A stretch of 64,000 nucleotides of DNA from Microbacterium terrae (GTDB taxonomy: Bacteria > Actinomycetota > Actinomycetes > Actinomycetales > Microbacteriaceae): the NCBI RefSeq assembly GCF_017831975.1, contig NZ_JAFDSS010000001.1:2294001-2358000 (forward strand), in the 5' to 3' direction. Each line of letters opens with the position of its first letter. The first letter of the stretch is position 1. Both the position numbers and the translations under genes were made by a program. Shown here in pieces: positions 29,127 through 39,541 of this stretch. A model generated the notes under the pieces. The model ran no database searches and had not been told where the DNA came from. It saw nothing but the letters and a program-made list of their open reading frames with translations.

Positions 29127-30590
29127 ATGAGCACCACCCCGGCGACTGACGTCGACACCCCCGAAGCCGAGCCGAAGAACGGCTTCGACCGCTTCTTCGA
29201 GATCACGAGGCGCGGCTCGACGATCCCCGCCGAGATCCGCGGCGGCGTCGTCACGTTCGTCACGATGGCGTACATCGTCATCCTGAACCCGATCATCCTG
29301 TCGGCGGGCGTCGACGTCGACGGCAACACCCTCGGGTTCGCACAGGTCGCGGCGACCACGGCGCTCACCGCCGGCGTGATGACCGTGCTGTTCGGTCTCG
29401 TCACCCGGCTGCCGTTCGCCTTCGCCGCCGGCCTCGGCATCAACTCGTTCCTCGCGGTGGCGGTGGTCGGGCAGGTCACCTGGCCCGAGGCCATGGGGCT
29501 CGTCGTCATCAACGGTGTGATCATCGTGATCCTCGCCGCGACCGGGCTCCGGCGCATGATCTTCGACGCCGTGCCGATCCAGCTGAAGATCGCGATCACC
29601 GTCGGCATCGGCCTCTTCATCGCGTTCATCGGCTTCGTCGACGCCGGCTTCGTGACCGCCACGGGCGTGTCGTCGCCGCCGGTCGGCCTCGGTGTCGACG
29701 GATCGATCGCGACGGTGCCGACCCTCATCTTCGTGCTCACACTGCTGCTCACCGGCATCCTCGTCGCCCGCAAGGTCAAGGGCGGCATCCTCATCGGCCT
29801 CCTCACCGGCACCGTCGTGGCGGTGGTCGTCGAGGCGATCTGGAACCTCGGCCCGAAGTTCGACGGCGACGCCGTCAACCCCGGCGGCTGGAGCCTGTCG
29901 GTCCCCGAACTCCCCGCCAGCTGGGTGAGTCTGCCCGACCTGTCGCTGGTCGGCCAGGTGTCGTTCGGCTCGTTCGAGCGCATCGGCGCGCTGGCGGCGA
30001 TCATGTTCGTCTTCACGCTCGTCTTCACGAACTTCTTCGACGCGATGGGCACCATGACCGGCCTGTCGAAGGAGGCCGGCCTCGCCAACGAGAAGGGCGA
30101 CTTCCCGCGCATCAAGTCGGCGCTCATCGTCGAGGGCTTCGGCGCCGTCGCCGGTGGCTTCACGTCGAGCTCGTCGAACACGGTCTTCATCGAATCGGGG
30201 TCGGGCATCGGCGAGGGCGCCCGCACCGGGCTCGCGAACCTCGTGACCGGCGGTCTGTTCCTGGTGGCGATGTTCTTCACGCCGCTCGTCTCGATCGTCC
30301 CGACCGAGGTGGCCGCCGCCGCGCTGGTCATCGTGGGTGCGCTGATGATGTCGCAGATCCGCCACATCGAACTCGACGACTTCTCGGTGCTCCTCCCCGT
30401 CTTCCTCACGGTGACGGTCATGCCGCTGACCTACTCGATCGCGAACGGCATCGGCGCGGGCTTCGTCTCGTGGGTCGTGGTGCGCTCGCTGTCGGGCAAG
30501 GCCCGCGAGATCAGTCCCCTGCTGTGGATCGTCGCGGGCGGCTTCGTGCTGTTCTTCGCGCGCGGCCCCTTCGAGGCGCTCTTCTCCTGA
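29127..30590 (+). CDS. NCS2-family purine permease (AzgA-like)
   Basis: Proton-coupled uptake of adenine, guanine or hypoxanthine. 487 residues with 12-14 membrane segments. Conserved parts include the N-terminal S-T-I-P-A-E-I-R-G-G-V-V-T-F-V-T-M-A-Y-I substrate helix region, A-G-L-G-I-N-S-F, and T-N-F-F-D-A-M-G-T before S-S-N-T-V-F-I-E-S. Start ATG 29127 has GGAGGA seven nt upstream; an upstream in-frame extension to 28908 is rejected. A TAGGGT -10 box at 29101-29106 gives a very short leader. Divergent from the DUF6350-purN-purH operon, so salvage and synthesis genes share one spacer. Confidence 0.93.
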   Translation: MSTTPATDVDTPEAEPKNGFDRFFEITRRGSTIPAEIRGGVVTFVTMAYIVILNPIILSAGVDVDGNTLGFAQVAATTALTAGVMTVLFGLVTRLPFAFAAGLGINSFLAVAVVGQVTWPEAMGLVVINGVIIVILAATGLRRMIFDAVPIQLKIAITVGIGLFIAFIGFVDAGFVTATGVSSPPVGLGVDGSIATVPTLIFVLTLLLTGILVARKVKGGILIGLLTGTVVAVVVEAIWNLGPKFDGDAVNPGGWSLSVPELPASWVSLPDLSLVGQVSFGSFERIGALAAIMFVFTLVFTNFFDAMGTMTGLSKEAGLANEKGDFPRIKSALIVEGFGAVAGGFTSSSSNTVFIESGSGIGEGARTGLANLVTGGLFLVAMFFTPLVSIVPTEVAAAALVIVGALMMSQIRHIELDDFSVLLPVFLTVTVMPLTYSIANGIGAGFVSWVVVRSLSGKAREISPLLWIVAGGFVLFFARGPFEALFS

Positions 30591-30677
30591 TCTGCTGCTC
30601 CTCCGCCCGGTCGGCGGTGCCCGCGCTGTGGCGCGGAGCCCATCGACCGGGCGGTTCGGCGTGTGTATCCTGACGCC

Positions 30678-30872
30678 ATGTCGACGACGCTCGCACGGCC
30701 GCACGACGACCGCATCCTCGCCGGCGTCTGCGCCGCCATCGGCCGCCGCTTCGACATCGGATCGCTCCCGATCCGCGCGCTGACGGTGATCGTGTCGCTG
30801 CCGTTCTTCTGGCTCGCGCCGTTCGTCTACGTCGCGCTGTGGATCCTCATCCCGGAGCAGCCCCGGCGCTGA
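30678..30872 (+). CDS. small PspC-domain membrane protein
   Basis: 64 residues. R-P-H-D-D-R-I-L-A-G-V-C-A-A-I-G-R-R-F is the PspC domain opening (G-V-C-x-G-x-A), followed by one or two hydrophobic segments ending in W-I-L-I-P-E. PspC proteins relate to envelope stress, but most stand-alone copies are uncharacterised. A TATCCT -10 box ends six nt before the ATG, so the transcript is probably leaderless. Confidence 0.85.
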   Translation: MSTTLARPHDDRILAGVCAAIGRRFDIGSLPIRALTVIVSLPFFWLAPFVYVALWILIPEQPRR

Positions 30873-30909
30873 CCGCCGCGCATCCTGCCGCGGCCCGCCT
30901 GGATCGGGG

Positions 30910-31650
30910 TCAGCGGCGCGGCGTCCATCCGGACGGCAGCGGACCGTCGGGGTCGGCGCGCTCGGCGTCGGCGCGGGCGGACCATCCCTGCGCGGCATCC
31001 TGAGCGTCGAACCCGCCGCGCGCGACCCGCAGCCCGACGTCGTCGTGGTGCATGCGCGGCGCGCCGCCGCGACGGGTCGAGGCGCGGACGCTCCAGGAGT
31101 CGTCGGCGAAGCCTCCCCCGCGGAAGACGCGGTAGTCGGCGTAGCGGGCGGGGTCGAGCAGATCCCAGCACCACTCCCACGTGTTGCCGAGGGTGTCGAA
31201 CAGGCCGTTGAGGTTGGGCAGCTTGCCCCCGACAGCCTGCGGGGCGGTCACGCCGTCGGCGCTCGACCACGCGATCTCGGCGAGCGGTCCGTAGTGCGGC
31301 CCGGTCGAGCCCGCGCGGCAGGCATGCTCCCACTCGGCCTCGGTCGGCAGCCGGAACCCGTCGGCGTCGACGTGCCAGGTGACCTCTTCGCCGTCGAACG
31401 TGTACGCGGGGTCGAGCCCCTCCCACTCCGACGCGGCGTTGCAGAACCGGATCGCCCGCAACCACGACATGTCGACGGCGGGTCGACGCGGATGCCGCGC
31501 CGTCTCGCCGAGCATCTCGGCGAACTGCTCTTCGGTGACGGCGAAGACGCCGATCTCGAAGGGCTCGAGCTCGACGCTCCAGCGGCGCTTGCGGCGGGCG
31601 TCGTGCAGCGTGACGCTCCCGCCCGCGATGCGCGCGAGCTCGATGTCCAC
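30910..31650 (-). CDS. SUMF1/FGE-superfamily protein lacking the FGE cysteines
   Basis: 246 residues of the formylglycine-generating-enzyme fold: F-R-L-P-T-E-A-E-W-E-H-A near the middle, G-N-T-W-E-W-C-W-D, and V-F-R-G-G-G-F ... G-L-R-V-A-R. In true FGE the RGGS segment is followed by two copper-binding Cys; here the stretch reads A-D-D-S-W-S-V-R-A-S with none, so sulfatase activation is unlikely. GTG start at 31650 with GAGAGG upstream. No sulfatase gene is in the window. Substrate unknown. Confidence 0.82.
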   Translation of the reverse strand: MDIELARIAGGSVTLHDARRKRRWSVELEPFEIGVFAVTEEQFAEMLGETARHPRRPAVDMSWLRAIRFCNAASEWEGLDPAYTFDGEEVTWHVDADGFRLPTEAEWEHACRAGSTGPHYGPLAEIAWSSADGVTAPQAVGGKLPNLNGLFDTLGNTWEWCWDLLDPARYADYRVFRGGGFADDSWSVRASTRRGGAPRMHHDDVGLRVARGGFDAQDAAQGWSARADAERADPDGPLPSGWTPRR

Positions 31651-31709
31651 CCCGCATCCTCTCTCTGCGTGCGCGTCGGCGCGCCCTCCCCCGCTCGATG
31701 TTCACGAAA

Positions 31710-31747
31710 CCTGCGAGTGGGCATCAGATCGGATGCCCGTCCGCAGG
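31710..31747. terminator. hairpin between the SUMF1-like and F420-reductase genes
   Basis: Stem of CCTGCG/CGCAGG plus GGGCATC/GATGCCC separated by a 3x3 internal loop, with a 6-nt loop. Contains the inverted GGCATC/GGATGCC pair. Lies after the stop of the minus-strand reductase gene. Confidence 0.55.
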
Positions 31748-31784
31748 CTTCCTGCACACTCGGCGGAGCAGGGAGCCCGGCCGG

Positions 31785-32222
31785 TCAGTCGTGCGGGTCG
31801 AGCAGGAAGATGGCGATCTGCCGGTCGGTCTTGGTCTGGTACTGGTCGTAGTCGGGCCAGACCGCGGTCGCCCGCAGCCACCACTCGGCGCGCTCCTCGC
31901 CCGACAGCTCGCGGGCGGTGTAGTCGCGCTTGACGTCGCCGTCCTGCAGCTCGACGTGCGGGTGGCGACGCATGTTCTCGCCCCACTTGGGCTCGTCGGG
32001 TGCCCCGCCCTTCGAGGCGACGACGACGTAGCGGCCCTCGTGCTCCACGCGCATGAGCGCGGTCTTGCGCAGCGCCCCGGTCTTCGCGCCGACCGTGGTG
32101 AGCACGATGATCGGCACACCCCGCAGCAGGTTGGACTTCTGGCCGTTCGACGCCTCGAAGGCCTCGGCCTGGGTGCGGGCCCAGTCGGATGTGGACGGCT
32201 TGTACTCTCCGGTCAGCGGCAT
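31785..32222 (-). CDS. F420-dependent nitroreductase / quinone-reductase-family protein (Ddn-like)
   Basis: 145-residue split-barrel protein of the deazaflavin-dependent family. Typical parts: [27 protein letters not shown], the strand [10 protein letters not shown], and P-x-W-x-x-N-x-x-x-x-P-x-V. Uses F420H2 to reduce quinones or nitro compounds; physiological substrate unknown. Start ATG 32222. Implies that the host makes F420. Confidence 0.9.
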   Translation of the reverse strand: MPLTGEYKPSTSDWARTQAEAFEASNGQKSNLLRGVPIIVLTTVGAKTGALRKTALMRVEHEGRYVVVASKGGAPDEPKWGENMRRHPHVELQDGDVKRDYTARELSGEERAEWWLRATAVWPDYDQYQTKTDRQIAIFLLDPHD

Positions 32223-32313
32223 GCTCCCAGCCTACGACCACGCTCGCGGCCGGGATCCGTCGTGCCGCGCTCCGAACGCTGAGACTCGGGTCGAGGCGCC
32301 GGAGGCGACGAAG

Positions 32314-32355
32314 GAGGGGCGGATGCCGCGGCCGAAGCCATGGCATCCGCCCCTC
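32314..32355. terminator. terminator downstream of sucD
   Basis: 14-bp perfect stem (32314-32327 with 32342-32355) with GGATGCC/GGCATCC in its arms, 46 nt after the sucD stop codon. Between it and sucD a 17-nt G-rich phrase, GAGCTCGGGGACCGGGA, occurs twice. Confidence 0.7.
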
Positions 32356-32401
32356 GACGAGCTCGGGGACCGGGAGGGCCCGAGCTCGGGGACCGGGAAG
32401 G

Positions 32402-34502
<2,101 letters not shown>

Positions 34503-34554
34503 AGTGCATTCCTTCGCAGGTGGCGAATGGGGTGGGAATGACGCCCGAAAAGCG

Positions 34555-34568
34555 TCTCGACGTCGAGA
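34555..34568. promoter_or_regulatory. palindromic operator candidate upstream of sucC
   Basis: TCTCGACGTCGAGA, perfectly symmetric, 53 nt upstream of the sucC start; the same core is present upstream of icd at 3145-3158. A shared TCA-cycle regulator is suggested. Confidence 0.55.
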
Positions 34569-34727
34569 TATCGACCAGTTCACCAGCCTACTACCGCCGG
34601 ATGCGTGCCTCGGACAACGCTTCCGGGGCGATCGGATGCCTCGGCACGGCCCCCTGCCCACGGCACGGCCGGGCGCCCACTTGCCGCCTGCCGCACGGCG
34701 CACGCGGCCAGTAGGCTCTCCCCTGAC

Positions 34728-35408
34728 ATGTCAGACAGCCCGCCCGCCCTCCCCTCCGCCCGCACCGCCGTGGTCGCCGCGGCGCTCGAGCTGTTCGACG
34801 CGCAGGGGTTCGATCAGACCTCGGTCGACCAGATCGCGCAGGCCGCCGGCATCTCGCGCTCCACCTTCTTCCGGCAGTTCGGCGGCAAGGACGACGTCGT
34901 CTTCGCCGATCACGAACTGCTCCTCGACGAGCTGCGGGTCTTCCTCGCTCAGGGCCACTCCGATCCGTGGTCAGCCGTGTGCGAGGCATCCGTCCAGGTG
35001 TTCACGCACTTCGCCGCAGACCCCGAGCTCGCCCGTCGGCGCTACGCGGTCGTGCGCCAGGTGCCCGCGCTGCGCGAGCGCGAGATCGTCACGGTCTTCC
35101 GGTACGAGCGACTGTTCGACGAGTACCTCCGCGAGGCGCTCCCCGGAATCGACCCGCTCGACGCCGTGGGGTTCGCCGCGCTCGTGACCGCGATCCACAA
35201 CCACGTGCTGCGGCAGCTGCTGCGCGGCACGAAGAAGGTGCCCGTCACCGTGCTGCGCGCCGCCCTCGACGACGCACTGCGCCGCTTCGGCGTCGACGGC
35301 GCCGCGACGCGCGAGCCGTCGGCCGACGACGTCGTCGTCGCCGTCTTCCCCCGCACCATGCCCACCGCCGAGATGGCACGGCGTGTGCGGGAGCGCCTCG
35401 ACGGCTGA
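34728..35408 (+). CDS. TetR-family transcriptional regulator
   Basis: 226 residues. N-terminal helix-turn-helix of TetR type: [35 protein letters not shown]-terminal ligand domain is helical with no known effector signature. ATG 34728 follows a TAGGCT -10 box by 10 nt, so essentially leaderless; the extension to 34605 is rejected. Next gene on the same strand is a P-type ATPase 43 nt away, which it may or may not control. Confidence 0.9.
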   Translation: MSDSPPALPSARTAVVAAALELFDAQGFDQTSVDQIAQAAGISRSTFFRQFGGKDDVVFADHELLLDELRVFLAQGHSDPWSAVCEASVQVFTHFAADPELARRRYAVVRQVPALREREIVTVFRYERLFDEYLREALPGIDPLDAVGFAALVTAIHNHVLRQLLRGTKKVPVTVLRAALDDALRRFGVDGAATREPSADDVVVAVFPRTMPTAEMARRVRERLDG

Positions 35409-35451
35409 TCCCCTCTTACGCGGGGCATCCCCCGGGCGCTAGCTTCTGACC

Positions 35452-38184
35452 ATGAGCGCCGTGGACTCCCCCGCACCCCCCGCATCCACACCGTCACCGA
35501 CCTGGTTCACCGAAGACCCCGACGCCGTCGTCGCCGCACTCCAGAGCGACCGCGAGCAGGGCCTCACCGCCGACGCCGCAGCCCGTCGCCTCGCCGAGCA
35601 CGGCCCGAACTCGATCGCTTCCGAGCCTGCACCGTCGGTGTGGCAGGTGGCACTGCGCCAGCTCGCCGACCCGATGAACATCATGCTCGTCGCGGTCGCG
35701 ATCATCAGCCTCTTCATCGACCAGGTGAGCGTCGGCATCCTCGTCGGAGCGCTCGTCGTGCTCAACGTGGTGCTGGGCACGCGCCAGGAGATGAAGGCGA
35801 AGGCATCCGTCGACGCCCTCGCCAAGATGCAGATCCCGCAGGCGAAGGTGATCCGCGGCGGCACGCTGCTGCAGGTCGACGCGACGACTCTGGTGCCGGG
35901 CGACCTGGTCGCCCTCGAGGCGGGCGACATCGTGCCGGCCGACGGGCGCATCCTGCGCTCGGCGACGCTCGAGACGCAGGAGGCGGCGCTCACCGGCGAG
36001 AGCGCGCCGATCCCGAAGGATGCCGCGACCCTCGACGACCCCGAGACGACGCTCGGCGACCGCGCCAACATGGTGTTCCAGAACACGCAGGTCACCCGCG
36101 GCACCGCCGGCGTGCTCATCACCGACACCGGCATGACCACGCAGATGGGCCGCATCGCGTCGATGCTGTCGGCGGTGAAGCCCGCGAAGTCGCCGCTGCA
36201 GCGCGAGCTCGACTCGCTCACCGGGGTGCTCGGCTGGATCGCCTGGGGCGCCGTGGCGATCATCGTGATCACCGGGCTGCTGCGCGGACAGGAGATCACC
36301 GCGGTGATCCTCCTCGGCATCTCGATGGCGATCTCGGCGATCCCCACCGGCATGCCGTCGTTCGTGCAGGCGATGCTGTCGTACGGCGCGCGGCAGCTGG
36401 CCGAGCACAAGGCGGTGGTGAAGAACCTCACCGACGTCGAGACGCTCGGCGCGACGAGCGCGATCAACTCCGACAAGACCGGCACGCTCACCATGAACGA
36501 GATGACCGTGGAGTCGCTGTACTACCGCGGCGACTGGTTCACGGTCTCAGGCTCGGGCTATGAGAAGTCGGGCGACATCCGCGGCGTCGCCGGCGACCCG
36601 ACGCCGGACTTCTCGGTGCTCGCGGCCGGTCTCGCGCTGTGCTCGGATGCGACGGTGTCGGATGCGGGCGACGTCGTGGGTGACCCGACCGAGGCGGCGC
36701 TGGTCGTGCTCGCCGCCAAGATGGGCGCCGACGCCGAGCTCACCCGCGCGAAGCATCCGCGACTCGCCGAGGTGCCGTTCGACTCGGCGTACAAGTTCAT
36801 GTCGACGTTCCACGCGGTGCCGATCGAGCAGGAGGCGGGCACCGTCGCGTTCGTCAAGGGCGGACCCGACGTCGTGCTCGACCGGTGCGGCAGCGTCGCC
36901 ACCGCGACGGGTGTCGTGCCGATCGACGCACAGCGCGACGCCGTGCTCGCGGCCAATCGGCAGCTGTCCGAGAAGGGCCTGCGCGTGCTCGCGTTCGCGT
37001 ACCGCCGTTTCGCCGAGGGCGAGGCGCTGCCCGCCGACCCGATGACGGCGATCGAAGACCTCGTGTTCGTCGGGCTCGTCGGCATCATCGACCCGCTCCG
37101 CCCCTCGTCGCAGGAGGCGGTGCGCATCGCGCGCGAAGCCGGCATCGAGGTGCGCATGATCACCGGCGACCACGCCATCACCGCCGCCGCGATCGGCGCG
37201 AAGCTCGGCCTCGGCACGGGAGCGGCGAGCGGGGCCGAAATCCAGGCCATGAGCGACGACGAGCTGAAGGCAGCCCTGCCGAACCTCCACGTCTTCGGGC
37301 GCGTGACCCCCGAAGACAAGCTGCGGCTCGCTCGTCTCATGCAGGAGCAGGGCGCCGTCGTGGCGATGACCGGCGACGCGGTGAACGACGCCGCCGCCCT
37401 CAAGCAGGCCGACATCGGCGTGGCGATGGGCTCGGGCAGCGAGGTGACCAAGCAGGCCGGCAAGATGATCCTCGTCGACGACAACTTCGGCACGCTCGTC
37501 ACGGCGGTGCAGCTCGGCCGGGCCATCTACGACAAGATCGTCAGCTACGTGCGGTTCCAGATGGCGCAGCTGTTCTCGCTCGTGCTGCTGTTCCTCGCGG
37601 CGAGCATCTTCTCGATCAACGAGGGCGTGCCGCTGACGCCGATCATGGTGCTGTTCCTCAACTTCTTCATCGTGATCTTCCCGGTGATCGTGATCCTCCT
37701 CGACCCGACTCCCGACGGCATCATGCAGAAGCCGCCGCGCGATCCGAAGAAGACGATCGCCAACGCGAGCGCCGTGACGATCTGGTTCCTCTACGGCGGG
37801 GTGCTGTTCCTCGCGACGCTCGTGCCGCTGCTGCTCTACCCCGACCAGCTCAGCTCGACCCAGCCGAACGCGCCCGTCACGATGACGTTCGTCGTCGCGG
37901 CGTACGGCGCGGTGTTCAGCGGCCTGGTGATGCGCCGCGACCCCGAGACGGGCCTCGCCCCGCCGATCATCGACGCGGTCAAGTGGCTCGCGATCCCGGC
38001 CGCCCTCACCGTCGCCGCCGTCGAGCTCGGGTTCCTGCAGAACCTCGTCGGCACGACCAGCCTCACCGGTCAGCAGTGGCTGATCTCGATCGGGCTCGCA
38101 CTCGTCGTGCCGCTGTTCGTCGAGGTCGAGAAGTGGATCCGGCGGGCCCGGACACGCGCCGCCGCTGACGCGTCGGCCCGCTAG
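35452..38184 (+). CDS. P-type cation-transport ATPase with atypical ion-site residues
   Basis: 910 residues with the type II layout: N-terminal cation-ATPase domain, A-domain with T-G-E-S, phosphorylated Asp at about residue 341 in D-K-T-G-T-L-T, K-G-G-P-D nucleotide region, and T-G-D-A-V-N-D-A hinge. In the membrane, the M4 motif is P-T-G-M-P (about residue 298) where Ca2+ pumps have P-E-G-L-P, and M6 is L-N-F-F-I-V-I-F where they have N-x-x-T-D. Two acidic Ca2+ ligands are therefore absent and the transported ion is uncertain. A TAGCTT -10 box six nt before the ATG suggests a leaderless mRNA. Confidence 0.9.
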   Translation: MSAVDSPAPPASTPSPTWFTEDPDAVVAALQSDREQGLTADAAARRLAEHGPNSIASEPAPSVWQVALRQLADPMNIMLVAVAIISLFIDQVSVGILVGALVVLNVVLGTRQEMKAKASVDALAKMQIPQAKVIRGGTLLQVDATTLVPGDLVALEAGDIVPADGRILRSATLETQEAALTGESAPIPKDAATLDDPETTLGDRANMVFQNTQVTRGTAGVLITDTGMTTQMGRIASMLSAVKPAKSPLQRELDSLTGVLGWIAWGAVAIIVITGLLRGQEITAVILLGISMAISAIPTGMPSFVQAMLSYGARQLAEHKAVVKNLTDVETLGATSAINSDKTGTLTMNEMTVESLYYRGDWFTVSGSGYEKSGDIRGVAGDPTPDFSVLAAGLALCSDATVSDAGDVVGDPTEAALVVLAAKMGADAELTRAKHPRLAEVPFDSAYKFMSTFHAVPIEQEAGTVAFVKGGPDVVLDRCGSVATATGVVPIDAQRDAVLAANRQLSEKGLRVLAFAYRRFAEGEALPADPMTAIEDLVFVGLVGIIDPLRPSSQEAVRIAREAGIEVRMITGDHAITAAAIGAKLGLGTGAASGAEIQAMSDDELKAALPNLHVFGRVTPEDKLRLARLMQEQGAVVAMTGDAVNDAAALKQADIGVAMGSGSEVTKQAGKMILVDDNFGTLVTAVQLGRAIYDKIVSYVRFQMAQLFSLVLLFLAASIFSINEGVPLTPIMVLFLNFFIVIFPVIVILLDPTPDGIMQKPPRDPKKTIANASAVTIWFLYGGVLFLATLVPLLLYPDQLSSTQPNAPVTMTFVVAAYGAVFSGLVMRRDPETGLAPPIIDAVKWLAIPAALTVAAVELGFLQNLVGTTSLTGQQWLISIGLALVVPLFVEVEKWIRRARTRAAADASAR

Positions 38185-38191
38185 GCGACGG

Positions 38192-38773
38192 ATGCTGCGC
38201 CCCGAGGTTCCGGCGCCCCGCCGCCGGCGGCGGCGCACCGGAGCGGCCGTGCTCGCCGTGCTGTGCGCAGGGCTGCTGGCGGGGTGCGAGGGCGGCGTGG
38301 TGCTGCCGACCGCGCTGCCCACGCCGAGCCGCACGGCCGCGCTGCCGACGCCGACGCGCACGGCGGCCGTGCCGACGCCCGAGGTGACACCCACCCCCAC
38401 ACCGGCACCGACCGCCGAACCGACCCCCACCGCCGAGCCGTCACCCGTCCCGACGCCGCGACCCACACGGACCACGCGTCCGACCCCCGAGCCGACGACC
38501 ACGTCCGATCCGCAGCCGACCGCCGAGCCCACTCCTGTGGTGACGCCGACGCCTTCGCCATCCGCGACGCCGACACCGACACCGACCGCTACTTCCACAC
38601 CCACACCCACACTCACACCGGAGGCGACCGCGACGGCCACGCCCACCCCCGAGGCATCCGACACGGCATCCGCATCGACGGTCTGGTGGTGGGTCGGCGG
38701 CATCGGCCTGCTCGCGATCGCCGGTGCCGTCATCTACCTCATCGCGCGGCGGCCGCGCCCGACCGGCTCCTGA
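38192..38773 (+). CDS. lipoprotein with Pro-Thr-rich stalk and C-terminal membrane segment
   Basis: 193 residues. An Arg-rich start and hydrophobic stretch end in the lipobox L-L-A-G-C (Cys near residue 32). About 115 residues of P-T repeats follow, then a single membrane helix (W-W-W-V-G-G-I-G-L-L-A-I-A-G-A-V-I-Y-L-I) and a basic tail R-R-P-R-P. Both ends would be membrane-bound with the stalk outside. Starts 7 nt after the P-type ATPase stop, so probably co-transcribed. Function unknown. Confidence 0.72.
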   Translation: MLRPEVPAPRRRRRRTGAAVLAVLCAGLLAGCEGGVVLPTALPTPSRTAALPTPTRTAAVPTPEVTPTPTPAPTAEPTPTAEPSPVPTPRPTRTTRPTPEPTTTSDPQPTAEPTPVVTPTPSPSATPTPTPTATSTPTPTLTPEATATATPTPEASDTASASTVWWWVGGIGLLAIAGAVIYLIARRPRPTGS

Positions 38774-38788
38774 GCACAGCAGTGCCGC

Positions 38789-38903
38789 GTTCCACCCCCG
38801 AGTTCCGGACCACCTCGCCCCAGAACCAGGGGGTGGAACAGTGCGAAGCCGAGTTCCACCCCCGGATTCCGAGGTGGCCGGCCGCAAAATCGGGGGGTGG
38901 AGC
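38789..38903. repeat. twin 51-bp palindromic repeats
   Basis: Unit a (38789-38839) has arms GTTCCACCCCC and GGGGGTGGAAC. Unit b (38853-38903) has GTTCCACCCCC and GGGGGTGGAGC. They are the same length, have 13 nt between them, and differ mainly in the centre; CCACCTCG in a is complementary to CGAGGTGG in b, so the units can also pair with each other. Confidence 0.85.
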
Positions 38904-38955
38904 TGATCGTGGTCATGCTCTTCCGCGGCGCGACGCACCGAACTAGGGTGAGGCC

Positions 38956-39156
38956 GTGAAGCGCGTGTGGCCGTTCATCGTCGGCGGGGTGGTCCTCGTC
39001 GCCATCGGACTCGTGTGGACTCTGCAGGGCCTCAACGTGCTCGGTGGGTCCGCGATGAGCGGCTCGACGCTCTGGGCCGTCATCGGCCCGATCGTGATCG
39101 TGGCGGGGCTGGTGCTGATCGGCGTCGGCGTCGCGCGACGGCGGCCGAAGGACTGA
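38956..39156 (+). CDS. small two-helix membrane protein
   Basis: 66 residues: M-K-R-V-W-P then two hydrophobic segments (about 7-28 and 38-60) and a basic end R-R-R-P-K-D. GTG start at 38956 seven nt behind a TAGGGT -10 box, a leaderless arrangement. No family recognised beyond small DUF-type membrane proteins. Confidence 0.65.
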   Translation: MKRVWPFIVGGVVLVAIGLVWTLQGLNVLGGSAMSGSTLWAVIGPIVIVAGLVLIGVGVARRRPKD

Positions 39157-39170
39157 CGGCGGCGAGCACC

Positions 39171-39350
39171 GTGCAGACGCCCGACCACCCCGCTTCGCCG
39201 CACGTGCCCGCACCTGACGAGCCGAGCATCCCCGAGCTGGAAGACGACGAGACCATCGCGCCGCGCCCCGAGGAGGAGATCGCCGACCGGCTGCGCGCTG
39301 AGCCCGATGTCGAGGACCACGGCCACCCGCAGGGCGGCTCACGCCCCTAG
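39171..39350 (+). CDS. small acidic hypothetical protein
   Basis: 59 residues if it starts at GTG 39171. Very acidic (P-E-L-E-D-D-E-T-I-A-P-R-P-E-E-E) and disordered-looking. Coding is supported by G/C-ending codons in this frame and by its position between two other small genes. The start is uncertain; it begins 15 nt after the previous stop. Confidence 0.45.
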   Translation: MQTPDHPASPHVPAPDEPSIPELEDDETIAPRPEEEIADRLRAEPDVEDHGHPQGGSRP

Positions 39351-39359
39351 CCTGGAGGC

Positions 39360-39500
39360 GTGGAGGAGAGCATCGTCGAAGCCTGGATCTGCCCGACCTG
39401 CGGCGACACGCTGCGGTTCGAGATCCTCGACGACGAGCGGTTCCTGGTCGCGTGGTCGTGCGTCCGGTGCGGCCTCATCCGCACCACCGAACCGGCCTGA
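39360..39500 (+). CDS. 46-residue zinc-ribbon protein
   Basis: Short gene easily missed. Two C-x2-C knuckles (W-I-C-P-T-C-G at residues 11/14 and W-S-C-V-R-C-G at 34/37) form a rubredoxin-like zinc ribbon. GTG start at 39360, preceded by TAGCCT then GGAGGC, so the -10 box is 6 nt from the start. Ribbons of this size can be RNA-, protein- or DNA-binding; role unknown. Confidence 0.7.
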   Translation: MEESIVEAWICPTCGDTLRFEILDDERFLVAWSCVRCGLIRTTEPA

Positions 39501-39541
39501 CTCGCCGCGCCCGACACCCGTGAGCCCACCGGGCCGGTGCC

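Noticed and set aside
30910..31650. Sulfatase-activating formylglycine-generating enzyme
   Set aside because: The copper-binding cysteines are missing and no sulfatase gene is seen.
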